A stretch of 64,000 nucleotides of DNA from Coriaria nepalensis (Eukaryota; Streptophyta; Magnoliopsida; Cucurbitales; Coriariaceae): contig CP114481.1 of the NCBI GenBank assembly GCA_027186245.1, forward strand, positions 57,172,569-57,236,568, given 5' to 3'. Numbering within the stretch: position 1 is the first letter of the stretch; each line of letters opens with the position of its first letter. The position numbers were made by a program, and so were the translations under genes. Shown in pieces: positions 26,501 through 39,049 of this stretch. The notes beneath the pieces were generated by a model, which saw nothing but the letters and a program-made list of their open reading frames with translations, was not told the DNA's origin and made no database searches.

Positions 26501-28911
26501 CCAAATTCATTATCTGCACAATAATAAAACAACACAGTCATAAGTGTTTTTCTGTTTATAAAGTGAGCCTTCTTCAGCTGAATCATACCTTTATGCCACT
26601 TATATTAACAGCACCCGTCGACAAGCTGCCGGACCCAAGTAGACTGTCCTCTCCATTAATGAATACCCTCTCATCCAAATCAACCTTATTACGAACTGCA
26701 TCATCATAGTCCCTTTCTAGAATGTCTAAACTGGACGACAAAGATGACTCCTCCATGAGACCTTCAAAATATATCAAACCATCTGCATACCAGTCGAACA
26801 CAAATTATAGAAGTGTTAATAATTAAAGCACCTAAACTAAATATCATTAGATGATAAAATAGGAAATGTTTAGATGCACCTGTGTCTAAATTCTCTAAAT
26901 TTTTATTACTACACTCTGAAGCCAAACATGGCTTCTTCTTCAAAATATCTTGTATCAAGTTATTTGCCTTTTCCATTGTTTTCTTCACTTCCTCTTCTGA
27001 AGCGTCATAGATGCTGCAAAGTGATCCAAGTAGATCCACTCCTTTGTTGCCTTTCTTAACTGGACCACATTATAGGAATAAGTACACGTTGTAAGAATAA
27101 GAAACACAGAGAAAACCAGAACTAGGTCCACCCACAGAAAGAATAAAGTTGGAAATGAAGACAAGACGAGAATGTGAAAGACTCCCCCCTCCTCCTCTCT
27201 TTACCCAACAAAGAAAAAAAGGAAAAAAGGAAAAAAGGAAAAAAGGAAAAAAAAATGGAAAAGAAAAAAAGAAGAAGATTGTTTTACCAAAGCGTTGAGA
27301 GTCAAGAATGTCGAAGTCTCTGAAGCGAATGGGAACATGAATGATTAAAATTGCCTGTCAAAGATTTCACTTATATAAGAAAATAATTATAATATTTTAA
27401 GAGCTAAGTAATGTAAGGAAAGTTAGAGTTAATTGTATCGATCCCAAATGACATAATCTATATGTATCTACATTCCAAGAATACTTCTCAACAATTTTTA
27501 ACCATGGAAATGAGAGAGTAAGGAATGTAACGAACCAAAATAGAGACCAAACCGTTGGTGCAAGTTACTAGGTCCTTAAACCGGCTGAATGCATGTACAC
27601 GAAGGGCCAAAAATAGTAACCATCCAAAACGATGGTAGTCTGACACATAACCAGTGGTACTAGTAACACCGGGCTCCTTATCGACATTGGCATCACTTGT
27701 TGAGAAGAATTCCCAGTATACACGTTTATAGTACCTTGATTAAGTTATAAATAATTGTCATGCATAATCTTCAATATTATCTAAGGAGAGGGAAAATGGG
27801 AACAGAAATTCAAAGTGCATAACAGTTCATTTGGAACTAAAGATGCGAGAATAAACAATATACCACAGAGTTAATCAACACATAGCGATAAATCGGAACC
27901 TTCTGTACCAAGAAAAAACTACGAACAGGTACTATTTAAAGAGGCAAAATCCTAGCATAAGGTGCATTAGAGATCATTTGTGAATAATAAAGAAAAGTAG
28001 AGAGACTCACTTGCTTAAGAGGCTCAGGTGCACAAAATTAGCCTGCAACTCCTTTGCCTGAGTACAAAAGGTTATGAACAAATTAACAGAGCTTGCATAC
28101 TCAAATAGCTGTCATGGAGTATAAGAAATATGCATTATGTAAGCACCTCGATTCTGACTTCCCAATCTGTCCCATACAGATTACTTAAAACTGGACCAGC
28201 CTTAACAATAAACTGAGGTAGCTCTTTGAAAAAATCCACAATGCTGTGTAATAGAAAGTACAATGATAATCAAATAGCCTATTCCCAAGTTATTAGTATA
28301 AAAATAAAGTAAAAAAAGGAATCATTTATAACGCACTTTAACTTTGCAGCTCTCAAAATCTGACATAAATCAGACCCCTCTTGTGTATTATCAGCATTCT
28401 TGTCACTCAACCTCTTCACAGAGTATAAAACAAAGGCATACCAAAATCGCTCTGATTCTTCAGGCTGGTAGAGATGAAGTTCAGATGGGTAAGAAAGAAT
28501 GTAAAATGAAGAGGCATAAAAGATGGGAGTAATGAAAACAAACCACTCCACTTCCGATGGCTTGTATATTAGTCAACAGGAGATTGTTAGTTTCCTTAAA
28601 AAGCTTCAAAGCTTGGATTTGCATGTCCTCCTCCAATGATAACTCATTCTGCAATTTGAGAAATAAACCGGGCAGAAAATTGAGCTTCTTCGTACAGAAT
28701 TAGAAATGAATCCAAAGAAAATTCCATATAAGACAAGGAAAATACTAAAACTGATGACAACTGAAAAAAACAAGTATGGCCAGGTAAACACCTTGCAGAA
28801 ATCTCTAAATCTAGTTTCAGAACTCTGCTGGTGAACGCCTGTCAGTGAATTATTGGCTGTTGTGACAGACAGCTTCCTGTCTTCCATCTTTTCCATACCA
28901 GGTGAGCCCAT
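23512..28911 (-). CDS. RBR: Retinoblastoma-related protein (RBR)
   Basis: Plant pocket protein that represses E2F and controls G1/S entry, stem-cell maintenance and asymmetric division. I traced 18 coding exons from the ATG at 28911 to the TAA at 23512-23514. Every junction is GT-AG and every phase matches, so the gene is intact, at about 1,000 residues. The N-terminal RB domain includes [20 protein letters not shown] and [20 protein letters not shown]. The A domain sits in the large exon 25588-26467 ([20 protein letters not shown] and [20 protein letters not shown]). The B domain spans INIFFNK to [19 protein letters not shown] and includes [19 protein letters not shown], the pocket that binds LxCxE partners. 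Several SP/TP sites ([21 protein letters not shown]) fit CDK phosphorylation. The C-terminus ends [10 protein letters not shown]. It is divergent from THO1; the two start codons lie 1.4 kb apart. Confidence 0.96.
27214..27255. repeat. (GGAAAAAA)n microsatellite in an RBR intron
   Basis: About five consecutive units of GGAAAAAA on the plus strand, just outside the acceptor side of the exon encoding [12 protein letters not shown]. On the transcribed strand it is a pyrimidine tract (TTTTTTCC)n. It is likely to be length-variable. Confidence 0.8.
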
Positions 28912-29600
28912 CAAATCCCTAGTTAGTTCAATCGATTGGAACCAAATCGCTGTTGCCTGTTGATTTGAGTCTATAATCCTGAAAGACCGGTTATACTTTC
29001 AAAATTTCAGATTTCTTTCCTTTTTTCATTTTTTTTCTTCTTTTTAACCAATCAATCAAATTATAACATACCCAAAACCTGTTAGGCTTCAACCACTGAA
29101 CCCAGAGGGCAAAACACGAAAGAAACAAATTACTGAAAACAGCTAGGATGCTGCTCAATTAACATTTTACAAATGGAATTATCCACCAAATCACAAAAAA
29201 AAAAAAAAAAGAGATAATAAATTTATTCATAATCACTAGACGAATGCCTAGTAAAAGCGGGATTCTTTGATCCGATAACAAACATAAAATGAATTGGTAG
29301 AAAGGAACGGTGACTAAGATTTATAGCGAAAATTTTGAAGATTTACAAAATAGAAAGATAAAATTTTAGAGGCTTCAAGAATATGGAGCAGATCGAAGAA
29401 AATATCTACCTCAACTCCCACTGAACTCAGATCCACGAATATTACTTCGTAGCGATGGTTTGTTTTGCTGAAATAGGAATGCGAGAAGAAGCTCTAAACC
29501 CTAGATCTCTCTCACTCTCTATCTGTGTGGTTTCTTTTCCTTCTCTCTCATTAAATTTGGGGCTTTTTCTTTCTTTTGAGTAAACTCTTGCCCTTAGGAA
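28912..29600 (-). other. RBR 5' leader with UTR intron
   Basis: Reading on the minus strand, a donor TTGAG/GTAGAT at 29409 and an acceptor TTTCAG at 28981 define a 429-bp intron in the 5' UTR. The RBR ATG follows 70 bp after the acceptor. The intron contains a 17-bp A run at 29194-29210. A telo-box (AAACCCTAG, 29496-29504) and pyrimidine-rich sequence near 29505-29525 lie in the leader or core promoter. Confidence 0.65.
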
Positions 29601-29609
29601 TGCTTCCGC

Positions 29610-29617
29610 GCGGGAAA
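29610..29617 (-). promoter_or_regulatory. E2F-type site upstream of RBR
   Basis: The minus strand reads TTTCCCGC, an exact match to the plant E2F consensus (A/T)TT(C/G)(C/G)C(C/G)(C/G). It sits in a GC-rich island (TTCCGCGCGGGAAA) about 700 bp upstream of the RBR ATG, close to the likely transcription start. E2F control of RBR is known in Arabidopsis. Confidence 0.65.
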
Positions 29618-29713
29618 AAAACAGCAATCTCATGGGTAAGCCCGGGTCTGATTCGGGGCGGTCAACTGGCAACCAATAAAGCTTCGACACGTTTCCTTGG
29701 TTAGGTTATTTTA

Positions 29714-29721
29714 CCGCCAAA
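29714..29721 (-). promoter_or_regulatory. Second E2F-type site upstream of RBR
   Basis: The minus strand reads TTTGGCGG, again an exact consensus E2F match, 97 bp further upstream than the first. Two such matches close together in the promoter are more convincing than either alone. Confidence 0.6.
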
Positions 29722-30163
29722 ACTTCTCAACGTAACGGGATTCCCTGACGAGAAGTCCGAGAGTGAGGGATTGAAGCCTCAGCCGTTACGGTGACGTTGA
29801 CGGAATATGTTTTCATTGAAAGAAAAAAAAAATGACGGGGGTGTGATCTGTCTTGGGAAAAGCGGAAGGTACGAGACTGCCCCCGTGTGCTTGTGGGGCC
29901 CACTTGTTTGGGTTTTTCTAAGCAGCTGCTGTCTGTCGTTTTCCGCCACTTGCAAAGATTTTTGTCCATTATTCCTTTCATAGGCCCATTTTTTTGGGCC
30001 AGATGTACAAGCTCTGTATACCCAAGTCAGGGAAGCTTTGAAAGAAGCCCGATCCAGTACAGATTTTGGGCTACTTGACCGAAAGAGCCTATGAGTTGAG
30101 TGCGGTATGCGACAGATCCGAGGGCCCATTGGGAACCCGAACCTTCTTCGCTCTCTCTCTCTT

Positions 30164-30230
30164 TTTTTTTTTTTTTTTTTTTTCTTTTCTTCTTCTTTTT
30201 TGGCCAAAAAAAGGAAAAAAAAAAAAAAAG
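30164..30230. repeat. Poly(T)/poly(A) low-complexity foldback near the THO1 start
   Basis: A CT run passes into a T run of more than 20 bp, then TTCTTCTTTTTTGGCCAAAAAAAGG and a 16-bp A run. The T and A blocks flank a TTGGCCAA palindrome and could form a hairpin in the THO1 promoter or leader. The exact lengths may be unreliable in the assembly. Confidence 0.7.
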
Positions 30231-30342
30231 GAATCGCGTCGCAATTGTTTCCGATTGATCAGAATTCTCAGTTGAAATAAGAGTCCAGGAAGATTTAGAG
30301 GGAGTGTTGCTGTAGTCTGTAGGTGGTTGAATCTTCTTCAAC

Positions 30343-33300
30343 ATGGTAGGCCTTTGTTTTCACTATTTATACTTGAGAGCTAACCTACAGCTCAAATTCC
30401 TCAGAGCTCTTCTTTTTTCTCCTTAGATGAACGCCATTGATTAGGAAATGTAGGAGCTTAATGGCTTTTTAAGCTTTTTGGATGATTTTACTGAATTTTC
30501 TATTTCCGGGTCCCTTTGTTTTGGTGGAAGTTATTTCCTAGACTATGTGTTCTCTTCGAAAGCTTATCATGGTATATAGATGCTAGACTATGTGTTCTCT
30601 TCGATAGCTAATCATGGTATATAGGTGCTATCCTTAACTATCCTGAACCCAAATCTTGTTAACGGCAACCAGGAAGCATTCAGGAAGGCTATACTGCAGA
30701 CTGGGCCACCTGAAGGTTTTGCTCTACAGACTGTTCAACAAGTTATCAGGCCACAGGTATTATAAAGAGCATTTCTGAGCTCAATTCCGGATACATTCAG
30801 ATATAACTAATGCTCTTGCACTAGTATTCCAATGTTCTTGTAGTTGAGTTCGTTGAAGCTTGAATTCAATTAATCAAGGAAGCTTTTATAAGTGTTAACT
30901 TCTGTTTGTTCAGTGGAATATATTAGCCTACTGTTAAATCGTAATTTTCTTGACAGAAACAAACAAAATTAGCTCAAGATGAGAACCAGTTGCTGGAAAA
31001 CATCCTCCGCAGGTTGCTTCAAGAACTGGTGGTAAGCTGCATTCTGGTGCTTGCAAAGAGTTTTATTCACGAGTCACTTTATCCTCCTTCGTATTATTAA
31101 TGAACCAAGTTTTTTTGTTTGAATATGGGGGCAGTCGTCTGCAGTGCAGTCAGGGGAGCAGATAATGCAGTATGGGCAATCTATTGCTGATGGTGAAATC
31201 ACTCAGGGACATATTCCACGTCTTCTAGGTTATAGAGGATTTTTCTCTTAATAACTTTATCCTAGCTATTATTATAATTCTAATGCTCTGATCTACTATT
31301 CTTTTCAGTGATATCCTTTTTTGGGTGTCAGTGAGAAGCCAGTGCATATATGTAAACAACTACTGTCCTAAAGATTGAGTTGATCAAGCAAAACTTGGCT
31401 TCTTTTGAGAAAAATAAAACGAAATACTATGTTTTATACCTGAAATTCAGTCCCTTCTCTTTATTTTAAACTATTTTCCTTGTAGATGTTGTGTTGTATC
31501 TGTGTGAGAAAGAACATGTTGAAGGTGGCATGATATTCCAACTTTTGGAAGACCTGACCGAAATGTCTACGATGGCAAATTGCAAAGATATATTTGGGTA
31601 TATAGAGAGCAAACAGGAAATTCTGGGAAAGGTTTATGCTTTTCTAACCGTTTTTCTTTATTTTTCTATGTAAATGGACTGACTGTCTGAGATCTGAACG
31701 GACATTGTCCAAGTGCATTTCTTCCTACTAAATCTCTGTATTACTCACAGCAAGAGCTTTTTGCTCGTGGTAAGCTTGTCATGCTGAGGACGTGTAATCA
31801 ACTGCTTCGCCGGTTATCCAAGGTATAATGATGAACGGAAGTTGCTTTATTTGTGCCCTTGAGAAACCTAGATCCAGATTTAAATTGATAACGTGAATAG
31901 CCAATGTGTGATGATACTAGACCTAATTGAATGTAGACTAGCTAATAGTTTATTGTCACTTTCCCCTCTAGGTCACCTGTGTTTTTCTCACCAGTGTGCT
32001 AGAATGTTTTTCATAGTAACAATTGAATTGTTCTCTTTGGTTGAATATTTATACAAATTTTTCTTACTCATGCTGCACTTGTTTTGGATTTCAAATTTAC
32101 AGGCAAGTGATGTGATCTTTTGTGGACGAATTCTGATGTTTCTGGCACACTTCTTTCCTTTATCTGAACGATCTGGTACTTGCCTATTTAAAACCCTTTT
32201 TTTGTTTTTCTTCTTTTAACGTCTTTGTTGGATGTTTGTCTTTCTTATGCTCTTCTTTTGATCAATTCTTGTAGCTGTCAATATAAAAGGAGTTTTCAAC
32301 ACATCAAATGAAACAAAATATGAGAAAGAAACCCCTGATGGTACACTACATATATGAAGTATTACAATTTTTTTTTTTAGTCTTTGGTTTATTATTTATT
32401 ATATACAACCTCATGCATGTGCAGTAAATTTGTTCCCTACTTTTCAGGCATTTCCATTGATTTCAACTTCTACAAGACATTTTGGAGCTTACAGGTATAC
32501 AGCTGCATCTAAAAAAAAAACACGGTTTGATTCTTAACATGAAGATGAAGACTTGGAGAAGTGTTGTTTTTGCAATGATTGGACATGACTAATATTTTAC
32601 CTAAAGAAAAGCTGAATAGGGATAGAATTATGGGCTCCTGGTGATTTGGACAATATGATAGCTTTTAGAGAAGGATAAATTAGAATCAAGGAGAGGGTCC
32701 CTTGGAGACGAAAACAAAATTTTTCAAAAGAATACAAAACATTCCTTATATTTGAATATCTTGGTAGGAGATGTGGAAATGAAATGAAATTTTTTTCTCT
32801 AGTCACTAGCGCTCACATAGTGAACTACTTCCCTGAGCAACTTAGTTACTTATAAGAACTTATCTTATATGACTTCAATTTTTATCTTGATAGCCGTGCC
32901 CATATAGCGCTCAACTAAACATGTGGGTGACATTGCATAATTCATTTTTCAGGAACACTTTTCTAATCCTGCTTCTCTTACCCTCACCTCTAGCAAGTGG
33001 CAGAAATTTACATCCAGTTTAATGGTATGCCTTTCTCCTAGAATTTGTTCTGCTTAGCTATTATAATTTGTTTAGATTTATAAGTTTCATTTCCATTGTA
33101 AAGTGCTTTTTGTCTGGAATTAAAATTTATAGGTAGTGTTGAAGACCTTTGAAGCGCAGCCTTTGTCCGATGAAGAGGGAGATGCAAATGTTTTGGAGGA
33201 AAAGGAAGCAAACTTTAGCATCAAATATCTAACCAGCTCTAAACTGATGGGCTTGGAGGTGATTTATGCTAAGTTGTAATAATTCTTGTATTTACAGGTT

Positions 33301-35916
33301 ATAGATCTTTGGGGATTCATTATAATTGTCTATTGTCTTCCTCTTTTTGGGCAACAGTTGAAGGATCCAAGTTTTCGACGACACATTCTTTTGCAGTGCC
33401 TCATATTATTTGACTATCTAAAGGTGATGAAAATTTAAAGTACAGTGTTTTTAGCTGAAGTGCATGGACATTTTGTTTCTAGCTGTTTGAACTAGATAGG
33501 CTTTATCTTGGTTATAGGCCCCGGGAAAGAGCGAGAAGGATTCTCCATCCGAAATCATGGTTAGTGTCACTTGAAAACAATTTTTTGTTGACTACGAAGT
33601 TAATTGTTTTTTGTTTTGTTTTTTTTTTTTTTCTGTTTCTTTTGTTTTCTTATAATTGAGTTTTTCATTGAGAAAATATAAATAGAAAATTCTCATTACA
33701 GTTGCCTCCTGTAGGACACTCAAGGCAATTGATCAGTAGATATGCTCGCATTATTTTATTGTATAAAAAATTCCCACTATTTACTCATTGAATTCAGAAA
33801 GAAGAAATAAAATCCTGTGAGGCGCATGTAAAAACATTACTTGAGATGACTCCACCAAAAGGGAAAGATTTTCTTCAAAATATAGAGCATATATTAGAAC
33901 GTGAAAAGAATTGGGTGAGTATGCCTTCTAATCTTGCTTATCGACTTAATGGTAAGGATGATGATTGCATTGTCTAGCTCACATCCATCATGTTCTTAGG
34001 TTTGGTGGAAACGCGACGGTTGCCCTCCTTTTGAGAAGCAACCATTTGAAAAGAAAGTGGTCCAGGATGGAACTAAAAAGCGGTAAAAACTCATGATCTA
34101 AATTCCTAGAATACATATATGATGGATGTAATGCCTACTGTCCTTAATATTATTTCATATGGTCCTAGATCTAGAAGGCTACTTTCCTATTGTTTCCATA
34201 TAGGATGGTTTTCCAGTTCTCTTGAAGAGCTATCTTCAGCAACTCTGGCAGACTTTCTGATAAATGAGTTTTCTTGTAAAATTCTCAGGAGACCAAGATG
34301 GAGACTTGGAAATAAAGAACTCTCTCAACTGTGGAAGTGGGCAGATCAGAATCCGGTATGTCTTCTACTCTTTATTGTTAATTGTAGTCAATTAGGAATC
34401 TCCATGTCTGCAGTCCAATCTATTCTCCTAATGTACTCATTAGATCTATTATCTGGCAATACCAACTTAATGTCCTCCTCGAACATCATCCCAATTTCAT
34501 GTATCATATGCAAAAAGTTAGAGATTTATAATGTTACCATGTTTCATTTATTTGGTGAATTTATAGATTCCAAAATCCAAGTTCTGCCCTTTCATTTCTA
34601 GGATTGGTTTAAAACTGGGTCAGACTCTTTAAACCCACAGTCAATTATACAAGGCAATCTGAGTTTGTAGATTGTCATTGAGTTGGGAAGATTAGACTTC
34701 GTTAGGAAACTGTATAGACCTTTTATATGTTCCAAAATATGTGTCCACATGTGGTATGCTATTTCTTCAACTTCTCTTGAGGCTCCTTATGTCACTGCAT
34801 AAAATTACTTTACTAGTTTCCTGCTCATGATCTCTTTTGGCTTATTCAGGATACTTTAACCGACCCTCACCGTGTTAGAACTCCAGCCATTGCGGAGTAC
34901 TGGAAACCCTTGGCAGAAGATGTGAGCTCATTCTTGCTTTTCAATTCATCCAATATATGTACTTCAATCTTTTCTCCCTTCCATTGGAAGGATTTTGCAT
35001 TCCGAGATGTTTTCTTCTTATTATTTCTATTTCCGAAACTTCAATTTTCTTTGCCACTATATAGTGAGTCTCCTTTCCCTTTTGGAATTGTAGATGGATG
35101 AGACGGCTGGCATAGAAGCTGAATACCACCACAAAAACAATCGAGTTAGTTTCAAACGCGACACTTGCAGATATACCATGTGGAAATCTGCTACTAAAGC
35201 CGATAACTGGCTTTTAAGCTCAAAGTTGCGTCTGCATTATGATTATTAGCTTATTACCTTTTTATACAGGTCTATTGTTGGAAAGGTCTTCGATTTTCCG
35301 CTCGACAGGATTTGGAGGGATTCTCTAGGGTATGATTTAAATTATAATTAGAAGTTATAGCTCACGACCTGGTAATTACAGCAAACCTGATGGAGTCCAT
35401 TGGGTAATAATTTCAGTTCACCGACCATGGGATTGAAGGAGTTGTGCCTTTGGAACTCTTGCCACCTGATGCTCGGTCCAAATACCAACTTAAACCAAAC
35501 GACAGATCAAAACGCACAAAAAAGGAAGAATCAAAGGGATCCGCCCGTCAAGCTGAAGAAAATCAGGTATATTTAATACACAACTTTGGGAGTTGAATTA
35601 CTATTTTGAATATGTCTGATTAATTGTTGCATTTATGGGTTTGGATAAAAAGAATGAAACGCCAGCAAGTGAGATGGATGGTGAAGGAAACAGAGCCAAT
35701 CTAGACGGCTCAGCTGTGGCAATGGACACAGATGGGGCTGCTGCAATGGGCAATACATCCCAAGGTGGAAGCCCAAGCCCCGATGAAATTCAAAAGGAAA
35801 GCCCGGACACAGATGGTGGTCAAGAGGCAGGGCAGCTGGAAGCAGATGCTGAAGTAGAGACTGGGATCATAGACGGTGAGATTGATGTAGAGGTTGATTT
35901 AGACACAGCTGCTTGA
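30343..35916 (+). CDS. THO1: THO complex subunit 1 (THO1/HPR1)
   Basis: Core subunit of the nuclear THO/TREX complex, which couples transcription to mRNA export and, in plants, to siRNA production. The start codon alone forms the coding part of exon 1: ATG at 30343-30345, then a GT donor. Exon 2 begins EAFRKAILQTGPPEGFALQT at 30673. About 20 further exons follow, with phases consistent wherever checked. Conserved segments include NQLLENILRRLLQELV, DVVLYLCEKEHVEGGMIFQL, RGKLVMLRTCNQLLRRLSK, CGRILMFLAHFFPLSERS, FYKTFWSLQEHFSNP and NWVWWKRDGCPPFEK. The C-terminal region (35640-35916) is acidic and low-complexity, ending EIDVEVDLDTAA. The acceptor of that last exon is ambiguous (about 35652 or 35663). 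No break was found. The promoter is shared with RBR. Confidence 0.93.
30541..30630 (+). repeat. 45-bp tandem duplication in THO1 intron 1
   Basis: Two adjacent 45-bp units (30541-30585 and 30586-30630) start GACTATGTGTTCTCTTCGA and end GGTATATAG(A/G)TGCTA. They differ at three positions. The repeat lies wholly within the first intron, 43 bp before the exon 2 acceptor. Confidence 0.9.
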
Positions 35917-36799
35917 CAATTGAGATGGTCTACGTGAAGGCATTTTATTGTTTTCCCTGGTACTATGTCAGGGCTCGATCAAAGAACGGGATCGAAAGTG
36001 AGGCAATAGTTTGGGTTGCAGTAGCAGTATACTATAGTGGACGAATTTCCCCATTTTTGTTGTAAAATTATGCACTTCTACCAACAATCGATCACAGTGA
36101 TGATAGGCGGCCTCACTTTTGGTAACAATCATTTTGGTAACTATTAAGTAATAGATAGATGACAACCTTGGACTAAGAAGTTTAATTATGAAAACATGGC
36201 TCCATCAAAAGCCGAACTGGACCCAAAAGGAAAAACCTGGTTGCAGATTTATGGCTATCTCATTCTAAGAGCAGCTTTTTTAAAAAAAATTAGTCAATTT
36301 TAATTAATAATTTTTTCTTTAAATTTAACTTCATTTTAATTAATAATTTATTAGATAATTATAAATTTTTTATTCTATTCCTTAAATTAATTATTTATAA
36401 TTATTTATTTAGTAAAAAAACATTATTATTATTTTTTTAATAAAAAATTTATAGAAGAGAAAAAATATTATTAAAGTAAATTTAACGCCGGTAAAGTAAT
36501 TTTTTAAATTTAAAATATCATTTTAAAAAAATTAAACTTAAAATTAAATATAGCTAACTGATATAGAATATTTTTTTACAAAAGTTATTCATATTCTTCA
36601 AAAATATAATTAATATAGAGATTTAGCTATCTAAACATCCAAGAATAAGATAAATCTCTATAAAATAATAATTTCGATTAAATAATATTTTTTTAATCCC
36701 AATAATATTAATTTATCGAATTTTCACTATATTTAGAACAGCTTCAAATTTCGGAACGTAAGGTATGGAAGCCTTGTACCATGCTTTCCCGCAGATTTC
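35917..36799. other. Spacer between convergent THO1 and CFAP20 genes
   Basis: THO1 3' UTR to about 36170, then roughly 450 bp of very AT-rich sequence with no ORF or clear repeat, then the CFAP20 3' end. Confidence 0.6.
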
Positions 36800-38163
36800 T
36801 CATGTCCTCTGCAATAAGAAACATTCAATAATTATTATAAGTATCAAACACCGGCTCGATGACCTTACTCGTTCGTTCAAACGGTTTTAACACGCTTAAC
36901 ATGTACCTGCACTGGAAGATACAACTTAAATTCGGGGGGGAGCTCCTCCTCGGAGTACAAGCGGTCGGAGAAATATATCCTCCTCAGGCGGCAGTTTGCA
37001 TGAACCTGCACTCGCAACGTCTCAACATAGTTTGTTCCATATGCTCTCCTTGTAAAATCAGCCAAGTTGAACTGGATTTGATTCCACCCATCATCCAACC
37101 TCAGTGGCATGGTGCAGATGTATGGCTTCACTCGTGTGACAGCCTACAAAATAGAAGATGTATCACTACTAACTCACATTTCCTTACAGAGCTACATACT
37201 TGCTTGATCAAGTATAAGGTGCAATTGCATGAATGACATCAAGGAGCAATAAAAATTTAGAAATAACACCAACTTTTCTTGTGACATACAATGATATTTA
37301 TATTTCAGTTCAACATCATCCATATAAACCACAAGCTTATATTAATGATATTAGATTCCATAGATAGGATAAAAAGGTATCATTCACATTCAACTTAAAC
37401 TCAACAGAAGTTAATTTCATGAGGTGAAGAATATTACTGCCATATTCCAAGAAATTATTTTCCACCCCTAACATTAATCTAAGATGTTGATAAACAACCT
37501 AAAATAAGAAGAGCTAGACAAATAAACAGCAGCAAACATAGGCAGACTTACACACTTGAAAATTTGAGGCTCGAAATCGTCTCCTGACATTCTTATCATC
37601 GAGAACTTGTATCTCAAATGTGAAATATTTCTTTAGATTCTTCACTATCATAACCAAGAAGGGTAGTTTTATACCCAGTGTTGCATTTGGGTCTGCTGGG
37701 CAAGTGATATACGTGGACTGAATATTAGAACCCACGATTTCAAGGACATTGGATTGAATGTCTTCATCTTGGGGCCGTTTTACATGGCCATTGGAAACTA
37801 CAACAAAATTCAACATAAGAATGAAATTCGCCACACATTTAAAGTGCAAGAAAATTCAACATAGACTGGAAGGTGAATAGGTATGAGAAGGGTGAGTATT
37901 TCCGGTAATGAAACCATGATAGTAACCGCCAACTATTCATTCATATATAGAGGAGCAATATGCCCACCTTCTTTGTCCCATATCTGCAAAGGTTTGCTCC
38001 TACAAAAAGAATACAGAGCCTAGTTAGAAAAGAGGTAAAGACTGACCTAATCCAAAATGAAAGCAAAATATGCTGTTGATAATTCCGAAACACAGAAAGC
38101 AGAAACATACCCAAGGCTGTACAGTATTGATAAGAACCCAGACTGGAACGTGTTCTTGAACAT
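36800..38163 (-). CDS. CFAP20: CFAP20/BUG22 homologue
   Basis: Homologue of CFAP20 (BUG22, C16orf80), a very conserved protein of ciliary axonemes that is also kept in non-ciliated seed plants. The five coding exons are 38111-38163, 37968-37999, 37556-37797, 36907-37143 and 36800-36808. They sum to 573 nt, all in phase, and encode 190 residues (human is 193, from memory). The protein begins [20 protein letters not shown] and contains [58 protein letters not shown] and [20 protein letters not shown]. The last coding exon adds just RT and the stop after LPVQ. The frame is intact. Its role in angiosperms is unclear. Confidence 0.93.
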
Positions 38164-39049
38164 TATGACAGAGTTTGCAACGATCCTTCAGCTGTCACGG
38201 AATTACAAACGAAGAAGGCCTTAGAAAAATCCTTCAAGTTAAATCACTAAAAAAAAATCCAATGCTTTTATATACAATCCTTCAGGTTAAATTACAAAAA
38301 AAAAAATTACGAGAATTACAAACGAAGAAGGCCATAGAAGAAAATTCAAGGAGAGACAAACAATTGCCGCCAGAGATGGGAAAAACTATGAGAATAAAGT
38401 AACAAGTGAAACCCTAGATGAGCTGAATTTTGCAGTAGTTGAAGGCATCAAAAGCACAGAGAGAGCTATCTAAAAGTAAGTAATTTCACGATGCCTGAAT
38501 CAGAGGAGAAGATCCATACGGATTACGGCGAAAGAAGAAAAAATATGAAGATAGGAATCAGACCTGTCGGGCGTTGAGAAATTTCTTGGCCGGAAAAAAA
38601 GATTACACCGCGGGAGAGAGTTGGTTAAAGAACTTTATATTCTCTCGTTCGTTCACTTTCAGTTGGGCCGCTTGGGTCCAAATCCTCTGTTTCCTGATTC
38701 TTTGGGCTTCATGGTAGCTTGGGAAAGTGGGCTGGGCCTTCTATTGGATGATGTTGGTGACGAAGAAGTAAATGGAAAATTTTTAGTGTAATTCGGTTCG
38801 ATATAATTTGATTTAATTTATGATTTAAATTTAATTTTTTTAAAAAAATATTTAATTATAATTATTAAAATTTATTAAATATATTAATATGATATTAATT
38901 TATTTAAAATTTTATTTAAATATATTTTTATTAAAATTAGATGGATATATATAATTAATTTTTATTTTTTTAAATTAAATTTTAACAATAAATTATACCT
39001 AATCATACTTACTCAAATTATACCAAAAATTTAGTCAGAATTAATCAAC

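Noticed and set aside
29779..30344. Minus-strand frames with long Lys runs between RBR and THO1
   Set aside because: They are translations of poly(T)/poly(A) tracts, not genes.
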